Source of the DNA: Ypsolopha sequella
Lineage: Eukaryota > Arthropoda > Insecta > Lepidoptera > Ypsolophidae
Direction: 5' to 3'
NCBI GenBank assembly: GCA_934047225.1
Contig: CAKOHE010000054.1
Location: 1 to 64,000 of the forward strand
Length of the DNA: 64,000 nt
Shown here one piece after another: positions 59,701 through 64,000 of this stretch (position 1 is its first letter; the number at the start of each line of letters is the position of its first letter). Below the pieces are notes generated by a model, which worked only from the letters and a program-made list of their open reading frames with translations, made no database searches and had not been told where the DNA came from. The position numbers were made by a program, and so were the translations under genes.

Positions 59701-59782
59701 TAAAATGGCCTGGAGGAACCGAGACACGTCAGTGGCTGACGCCATGCTGAATGGTGGCACGGGCGGCAACCCAGTCGTCTGA
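53765..59782 (+). CDS. A4 ORF2, endonuclease-RT-RNase H-SF1 helicase
   Basis: About 2005 codons, open throughout with all motifs of A1. Differences from A3 seen by eye: LRRNK for LQRNK near the N-terminus, VWYQ for VWHQ after the RT, SMPAEYQ for SMPVEYQ at the start of the extension, NNATFQ for NNATLQ and TPADDP for TSADDP. The MPAEYQ and TPxxDP states match B. The enzyme is probably intact, but the copy lacks promoter and full ORF1. Confidence 0.92.
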   Translation, partial: KGDDTTPTSPPPNTPRSKLLVIQANLRRNKLATQELIQAAKGSGVSIALVQEPYVGSSGNMSTYPGAQVIQCTLNRKKPVKAAVIVFGDHLRVIHDPQLVTETEAAVILVAGSLKLAVLSVYFEGNQDINVNLQSVEQKCKKLNTNNIIIGGDVNAWSLWWGSKHDDPRGVAYSAFLDEMEFHVLNRGDTPTFETYRGGRLYSSIVDVTACSQSLLGRIEDWRVDRDMTTSDHNAIAFALRLDGELVDLEPTTTRKFNVKKANWQEFHLHVKSGLAESNISLDNINSISSVEELDNMLAAYTNAIQKACDKAIPKLGAYKGKVAPPWWSKDLADLKREVNRRRRRIRNAAPTRREHVVDEYLTVKLDYEKKASEAQTQSWKEFCSTQERESMWDGIYRVIRRTTKRREDPLLRNEKGETLSPEASADLLASTFYPDDSVSTDQPFHKHLRELTDSNPEDIQNLSEDDPPFTEAELDSVLHDINPKKAPGPDGLTADICTKAIEAGREVFMALANKCLELAHFPAQWKMAHVIILGKQGKDDYTHPKSYRPIGLLPVLGKIVEKLLVNRLQWHVQPTLNHNQYGFTPQRGTEDALYDLIKHVRSELESKKIVLMISLDIEGAFDNAWWPALKHQLATRKCPQNIYAMVCSYLQDRKIVVNYARATSERDTTKGCVQGSIGGPTFWNIILDPLLAKLVQEGVHAQAFADDVVLTFTGHSVETMEQRVNSTLETIVEWGTQNKLNFAAHKTKAMLMTKKLKYGEPHLYMSGSRLELVHEIKLLGLVIDRKLTFKAHVTAVCKKAADIYKHLARAAKVTWGLNGEIVRTIYVAVVEPIVLYAASVWYQSTELQMIRDRLDALQRGFAQKICKAYRTVSLSSALILSGLLPLDLRVQEAAALYMAKRGFSTDYIPPGRKMEQRISYLEQPHPSQLITTEYELLENMDSETLSTHCIAGPQVYTDGSKIEGKVGAALTWWEDGQETSFHTFSLDPACTVFQSELYALHRAIDLAKNSTSDRINILSDSRSSLELLENPKSTHPLTKNIKECVAEIRAQGRQVRLFWLRAHVGTAGNERADELAKQAALQSSDAPDYSEVPVSHVKRKIREETIRRWQDRYSSSSTGAVTKVFFPDVNVAFRTVRETKMTHRQVQALTGHGGMAEYLHRFKLKSSPGCECDPDTSESVWHLLLDCPRFAAARMELEYRLNIKLEKAELRNIIADKDSRTLFLAFAESVIRIAAKRNSSTDLTNTPHPQPDNNTQTPSQTQQPTTSCSMPAEYQLLKSSEAGTPGIRLKGVATFMDDSTERLGICFCRIWGKKVVNISPGLALLLKGSNFKATIRRKVFEALGDATVAGHRCRIVRTKNKVIALFVAGDDVSEFAEASSMLSSLAAIDGPAKKISVDAMVVAYLKAEVEDYSGIIRASSKHEMVVYEDRGQNLSHLKPYRLGESSTPIDSWGHPIATPELSGSERLQEKIAGERQPPPRREESEGVLSTMTRAAVGCFTNISSRIKRHTDTLTPPRPTTSSGTVSGIPRTNPSKSDRGLVALPELVTPTTPSDHLSNALLEYVAMLKGTVVSKQETCRTILLAYRRGNEQLLQSKLEECEAAVYNNATFQVLGGTMAGEYMAAYNGTGGFVELDENESNRMGKPVFTTPADDPIVVVAKCTRIMLEDRILKIANKLLGDSEPTEAVAQMLTPEMEWVNGVPGCGKTTWVVNNFDRETDLVTTPTLEGARDLRQKLEGKLGRTAKFRVRTMASLLVNGIREGGSFRRLIVDEALMSHFGAIVLATRIVGVSKILLLGDQNQVPFIDRENLFPMRYLSPSLFGCITKQLLCTHRNPMDVAYALREIYSGIYSSKAQTRSLTLESYEDTRPPRNEHNTLYLVHTQAEKHFLEGLGYGKQQGSRIHTIHEAQGLTWERVVIIRTAKVTQQLHSSIHHAVVAVSRHTGSCVYYTACRKNDAIVRLIRNALAAETGTIKEYNLKMAWRNRDTSVADAMLNGGTGGNPVV

Positions 59783-60233
59783 GCCGGCTATCTTCCCCCC
59801 TCTCACAATAAAAGTGTGTTATTTCCATCTCACCACAGTAATTGTCAGAAATTGTGTAATAATAATATGTAAACCCCCTAAATGTAACAAAACATGTATT
59901 TTAAATTAGACTGTAATAAAATATGTATAGAATATAGTTTAAAGAATATGTACCGATATAGAATATGTATTTAAAAAAAAAAAAAAAAAAAAAAAATTTT
60001 AGTTAATATAAATATTTTTAGTATATATATATATATGTAACTAGCTATAAGTAAGGGTCCAATGTAAAAACGAACCACCTAAATTGTATTTCACACCAAA
60101 ATTATTTAATCTTGTTGTAAGGAGCGAAAAGAGGAACAGAACTAAATTGCCAAAATAAACATTGCTAAAAAAGGTATGGACAACGTCCATAGCACTTGCA
60201 TTCATTATAAAAAAAAAAAAAAAAAAAAAAAAA
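59783..60233 (+). other. A4 3'UTR
   Basis: As A1, with the shortest internal A-tract (about 59973-59996, 24 bases). Terminal hairpin TATGGAC/GTCCATA (about 60175-60191) and poly(A) (about 60209-60233) are kept. Confidence 0.7.
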
Positions 60234-60285
60234 CCTAACCTAACCTAACCTAACCTAACCTAACCTAACCTAACCTAACCTAACC
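60234..60285. repeat. Telomeric (CCTAA)n array, about 10 units
   Basis: Short perfect array from the A4 poly(A) to the CC|CAGTACTG start of A5. Confidence 0.97.
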
Positions 60286-61747
60286 CAGTACTGCTCGAAA
60301 CTCTATACTATACACCTCGTCGCTCCACACAAAAAATAATTTTAAATAGAAAAACGTGGAAAATCAAAGTGAAAGTGTTGTGCAGTGATAGTTAAGTGTA
60401 CGACTCACCAGGATTTGTGTTGGCAGCAAAATCGTCCGACGGGAACCGACTCTGGAGACCTTTGACTTTGGAGCAGCATAGATCGGCGCGGGAAGTACCT
60501 ACAACAGTGAGTCTTACTTCAGTACGTAGCTCTCGCCGAGTTCTGTCCAGAGTCGAAAAAATTTTGGAGATCCGTCTACAGGAACAGGAGCTATTAACCA
60601 TCAAAGCTCCCATACAAACCGCTCTGACCTAGTTAACTAGGTTACACGTGCCGGACTTGGCGTGACGTACCAGCTGGGCAGCCACCGCTGAAGACACCTC
60701 CGCCCATCTGAGGACTTCGTCTAGCTGATGAGGAGCAGGTTCCTGAAGACGCTCGGAGACCAGAGGTACACCTAGGGAACTCCTCAACCCCTTGTCCTAT
60801 TCCACCCGAGTTTGGGCTCGTTGTTATCAGGACTTCCAACCCTTCCCGCACGGGCCCAAAACACCCCCCCCCCAAAATATTTTTTTTTTGGATTCCACCC
60901 AATTTACCCCCTGACGCACACGGCGCCTACCCCAACACCCCCCCCCACGTTTCGGACCCTTCACCATCAAGTGGGGCAAGACGGACCCCCCCACCAATCG
61001 TCGACACGTGAAACCTTCCCCCCCCCCCCTTCCCCTCCCTCCCGACCTCACCCCCTCAGGGGCCCATTTTGCCCCCAGTTGTGCTAGGACCCCCGAGTTT
61101 GGGCTCAAACTTCTCGGGAGAGCATAAGGAACACTTTTGCTCTGCCAGAATTTTGATATCCCTCCTGGCTGAGGCGGAAAGTCCCAAAAACCCTTCTTGA
61201 CCCCCCCCCAGGTGTCGCCCCCCCCCCTCACACCAGGTGGGGCAAGACGGACCCCCCGCCAATCGTCGGCCCGTGAAACCTTTTGTCCCCCCCCCCCCCT
61301 CCAGCCTTGACCTCACCCCCCCGGGACCCAATTTGCTTCCCGTGGTCCTAGGACGCTCGAGTTTGGGCTCAAATTAACCAGAAGAGCCTTAGCTTCAACT
61401 TGGCTCCAACAAATCCTTGATTCCTTGTTCCTTTTGGCCACCAGGCCGGAAAAACCTTCCGTTTCCTTCCTTCTTTCCCCCTTAGAGTGTACCTCACACA
61501 AATAGTCGTGCACAAAAACCACGCAGGCACAACAAGCAGTTACTCGACAACATCATCCGTGAAGCAACAAAACCAGCATCCGGAAGCCATCAACATCTAC
61601 GGCAACACCCTTATTTGTAGTTAGCATAAGTCTTCTTTTTCTTTTTATATTAATATATTATATATTTTTATAGTAATAGTTTAATAGTTATAAGTAGTTT
61701 ATATTTAATATTTAAGATTAGAGTAAGTATACAGTAAAGTTACTAAA
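60286..61747 (+). promoter_or_regulatory. A5 5'UTR
   Basis: Same as the A1 and A3 leaders apart from C-run and A-run lengths. Palindrome CCTAGTTAACTAGG near 60628-60641; C-rich units follow. Confidence 0.65.
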
Positions 61748-63757
61748 ATGTCGAACATCACAAAAAAAACAACAACCTCTGTCACCAAGCCATCCACGAC
61801 TGGGGTGCCCCCTCTGCGACCACATCACTCGCTTCGGGAGAAACTTCTCAGGAAAAACGTGAAGTCCGTTTCTGAGGGCGAGTCGGTCTCACCAGTCTCG
61901 GAGCGAAGCGTTGCCGTTTCACACGCCGAACTACCACCGTCTCGGCCAATTGACTCGGATGAAGACTCTTCGCCAAACCGAAGAGACAGTTATGTGGCCA
62001 CCACGGACAGGGACTTCAGGAGTGGGGTCCACATGGATGCCGCAAATAAGCTAGCCACAGAAATGCTCCTCAAAGGTAAAGAGGCTCTAGAAGCCGCTAA
62101 AAACCTAAAGACGGAGATCAAAACCACGGCCATCTCATCCCTCCAAACCCTATACGAGACGGTGCTGTCCCTTGCCGACTCCAGATCACGGCACAAATTC
62201 AATCTGGAGAAGGAAAGAAGCCGTCACGCTCAGGAACTCGTCAGAGCGGAGCGCGACCACACAAGGCAGCTCACTGAAGTGACCAACAGCCTCACCGTCA
62301 ACCTTCAAAAAACAATGGAGGAAGTAGGGCAGGGCCTCCGGGAAACAAAGGCCGTGAGAGAATGGCTAGCTTACGAAACGCGGGAACCATTCGGGCAAAT
62401 AGGGAAAATCACGGACCGCCTGGCCGCAGTTGACCAAGTTGTGCAGGGCTTGTCAAAACAGCTTGCCCAAATGTCAGCTCGTGGGCCCGGTTGCCCGGAG
62501 AGCTCTCTCAGAGGAGACTTTGAAAAACTCTTCACTAGCATAGGGCAGCTCTCCGGACAACTAGACTCAATGAGGAGAGAGACAACGACTCTCTCTCAAA
62601 GGACGACAGAGCTGCACAAAGAAATGGCAAGCCGGGCGGACACACAAACACACATAGCGGAAACCTCACAGCCTCAGACCGACCGCCTAGAGCAGGAGGT
62701 AAAGGATGTGAGGGAAACGCTTACACATTTAGAGGCGTACATAAAGAACACTTTACGCGAGGCAATCACCACCAAGGAAAAAAACAACACCACACATTCG
62801 GAACTCACAGAGCACCTACAGCCGCTCACCGAAAGGCTTGAGGCAGTTTCCTCGGAGCTCAGAACCATGCGCGAACAAAGGATGCGCACACCCCCGCCGC
62901 AACTCAACCTAGAGACTGAGATCGCTGAGGCGAGCGGGTGGACCGTAGTGCAGCGGAAGCGCAAGCCCGAGAAACTGCAAGCCACACCGCCTCCGCCAAG
63001 ACCGAACCACAGTATTATCGTCTCCTCGACAGAAGCCAATAAGACCGGCGATAATGTCATCAAGACGATAATCGGTGCGCTGGACATGGTAACAACCGGC
63101 GCACGGGTGGATCGAGTGAGAAAGGCGAGAAACCAAAAGGTTGTCCTTACTTGTGGGTCCAAAGAAGACCTGGCCCTGGTAAGGACAAGAGTTAAAAGCA
63201 ATCAAACTCTAAAAGTGGAAGAGCCTCGCGTAAACCATCCACTAGTCATTGTCAAAAATGTCCTCGCCTACCAAAAGGATGATGAGATTACGCAGCAGTT
63301 CCGGGCTCAAAATAAACATCTTTTTATGGGCCTGGAGAAGGACGAAAATCTCATCAGAGTAAAATATAGAAAGAGAGCTAGGAACGCACTGCAGGCTCAC
63401 ATAGTCTTCGAGGTGTCGGCGGCACTCTATGGAAGGCTGATGGATGCTAAAAAAGTCTACATCGGCCTCTCACGGAGCCCCGTTGAGGACCAGTCGCCCC
63501 TAATCCAGTGCTCCAGGTGCTGGGGATTTGGCCACACCAAAAGCCTCTGCCGGGAGAAGGAGGACCTCTGCGGATTCTGTGGGGGAAATCACTCCTGGGA
63601 GAATTGTCGCGGCAGAAAGGAGGATGCTGCTCCTCACTGCAAAAACTGCGAACAGGCTCACACCCCAACATCAAAAGCGCATGCAGCATATGACTATGAG
63701 TGTCCAGAAAGGCAAAAGATGGACGCCATAGCTCGCTCGCGCGTGAGCTACTGCTAA
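61748..63757 (+). CDS. A5 ORF1, gag-like RNA-binding protein
   Basis: 669 aa; I see no amino-acid difference from A1 and A3. Coiled-coil middle and three zinc knuckles intact, ending SRVSYC-TAA. Confidence 0.93.
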   Translation: MSNITKKTTTSVTKPSTTGVPPLRPHHSLREKLLRKNVKSVSEGESVSPVSERSVAVSHAELPPSRPIDSDEDSSPNRRDSYVATTDRDFRSGVHMDAANKLATEMLLKGKEALEAAKNLKTEIKTTAISSLQTLYETVLSLADSRSRHKFNLEKERSRHAQELVRAERDHTRQLTEVTNSLTVNLQKTMEEVGQGLRETKAVREWLAYETREPFGQIGKITDRLAAVDQVVQGLSKQLAQMSARGPGCPESSLRGDFEKLFTSIGQLSGQLDSMRRETTTLSQRTTELHKEMASRADTQTHIAETSQPQTDRLEQEVKDVRETLTHLEAYIKNTLREAITTKEKNNTTHSELTEHLQPLTERLEAVSSELRTMREQRMRTPPPQLNLETEIAEASGWTVVQRKRKPEKLQATPPPPRPNHSIIVSSTEANKTGDNVIKTIIGALDMVTTGARVDRVRKARNQKVVLTCGSKEDLALVRTRVKSNQTLKVEEPRVNHPLVIVKNVLAYQKDDEITQQFRAQNKHLFMGLEKDENLIRVKYRKRARNALQAHIVFEVSAALYGRLMDAKKVYIGLSRSPVEDQSPLIQCSRCWGFGHTKSLCREKEDLCGFCGGNHSWENCRGRKEDAAPHCKNCEQAHTPTSKAHAAYDYECPERQKMDAIARSRVSYC

Positions 63758-64000
63758 GGGCGACGATACCACCCCCACCTCTCCCCCCCCGAATACTCCC
63801 CGTAGCAAACTGCTAGTAATTCAGGCTAACCTGCAGCGCAACAAACTGGCGACGCAGGAGCTGATACAGGCAGCCAAGGGAAGCGGGGTCTCTATTGCCC
63901 TGGTACAGGAACCCTATGTGGGAAGTAGCGGCAATATGAGCACCTACCCTGGCGCACAAGTCATTCAGTGCACCCTTAATCGCAAAAAACCAGTGAAAGC
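63756..64000 (+). CDS. A5 ORF2, N-terminal part (runs off the window)
   Basis: About 81 codons of the endonuclease domain (IQANLQRNKLATQEL, QEPYVGSSGN) in the +1 frame after ORF1. The rest lies beyond 64000, so presence of the helicase in this copy cannot be checked here. Confidence 0.9.

Larger units (their letters stand above)
52555..60233 (+). mobile_element. A4: A-family copy truncated inside ORF1
   Basis: Starts at the A1 position equivalent to 16090, in the middle of ORF1, and runs to a poly(A) ending at 60233. ORF2 is complete. Several residues differ from A1 and A3; some of them match B and so look ancestral. Confidence 0.94.
60286..64000 (+). mobile_element. A5: full 5' part of an A-family LINE, cut by the window end
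   Basis: Starts at the same base as A1 and A3 and continues past the window. The leader and ORF1 are complete; only the first codons of ORF2 are inside. Confidence 0.95.

Noticed and set aside
1..64000. SART-type elements
   Set aside because: SART poly(A) joins TTAGG on the sense strand; here every poly(A) joins CCTAA.

Overview
The window is a block of insect telomere. It consists of eight telomere-targeted non-LTR retrotransposons (LINEs), all in the + orientation, separated by arrays of the canonical insect telomeric repeat, read here as (CCTAA)n = (TTAGG)n on the minus strand. No host gene, rRNA or tRNA is visible. Organism: an insect (or close arthropod) that keeps TTAGG telomeres, such as a hymenopteran, hemipteran or lepidopteran; the sequence alone does not fix the order. 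The G-rich TTAGG strand runs 5'->3' leftwards, so the chromosome end should lie towards coordinate 1 and every element points its 5' end at the tip and its poly(A) end at the centromere. Poly(A) joined to CCTAA is the TRAS-type arrangement (R1-like lineage), as opposed to the SART type.

Layout: E1 (1-7831, 5' end possibly outside the window, ORF2 broken by one frameshift); array 7832-8408; E2 (8409-13285, 5'-truncated inside ORF1); array 13286-13827; A1 (13828-23802, full length); array 23803-23854; E3 (23855-32201, apparently full length); array 32202-32533; B (32534-41545, 5'UTR shortened, ORFs complete); array 41546-41592; A2 (41593-42412, 3' stub); array 42413-42499; A3 (42500-52476, full length); array 52477-52554 with a variant junction; A4 (52555-60233, truncated inside ORF1); array 60234-60285; A5 (60286 to beyond the window end).

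Two lineages are present. The short lineage (E1, E2, E3) has ORF1 (gag-like, three zinc knuckles) and an ORF2 of about 1240 aa: APE endonuclease, reverse transcriptase, RNase H, C-terminal CCHC. The long lineage (A, B) has the same two ORFs, but ORF2 runs on for about 760 further residues past the point where the short lineage stops. That extension ends in a complete superfamily 1 helicase of the plus-strand RNA virus type (motifs GVPGCGKT, DEA, GDQNQ, THRNP, HEAQG, VAVSRH). All motifs are intact in A1, A3, A4 and the divergent B. A retrotransposon dedicated to telomeres that encodes its own virus-type helicase is the most striking object here.

Shared logic: ORF2 always lies in the +1 frame of ORF1 at a conserved TGC-TRA-GGGC junction and, in four of the five families, has no AUG. 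The 3'UTRs carry an internal A-rich tract, a terminal hairpin and then the poly(A). In E1-E3 the internal A-rich tract is enclosed by a long-range stem with compensatory base changes. Near-identical A copies with different truncation points, all in the same target register, indicate recent and repeated insertion.
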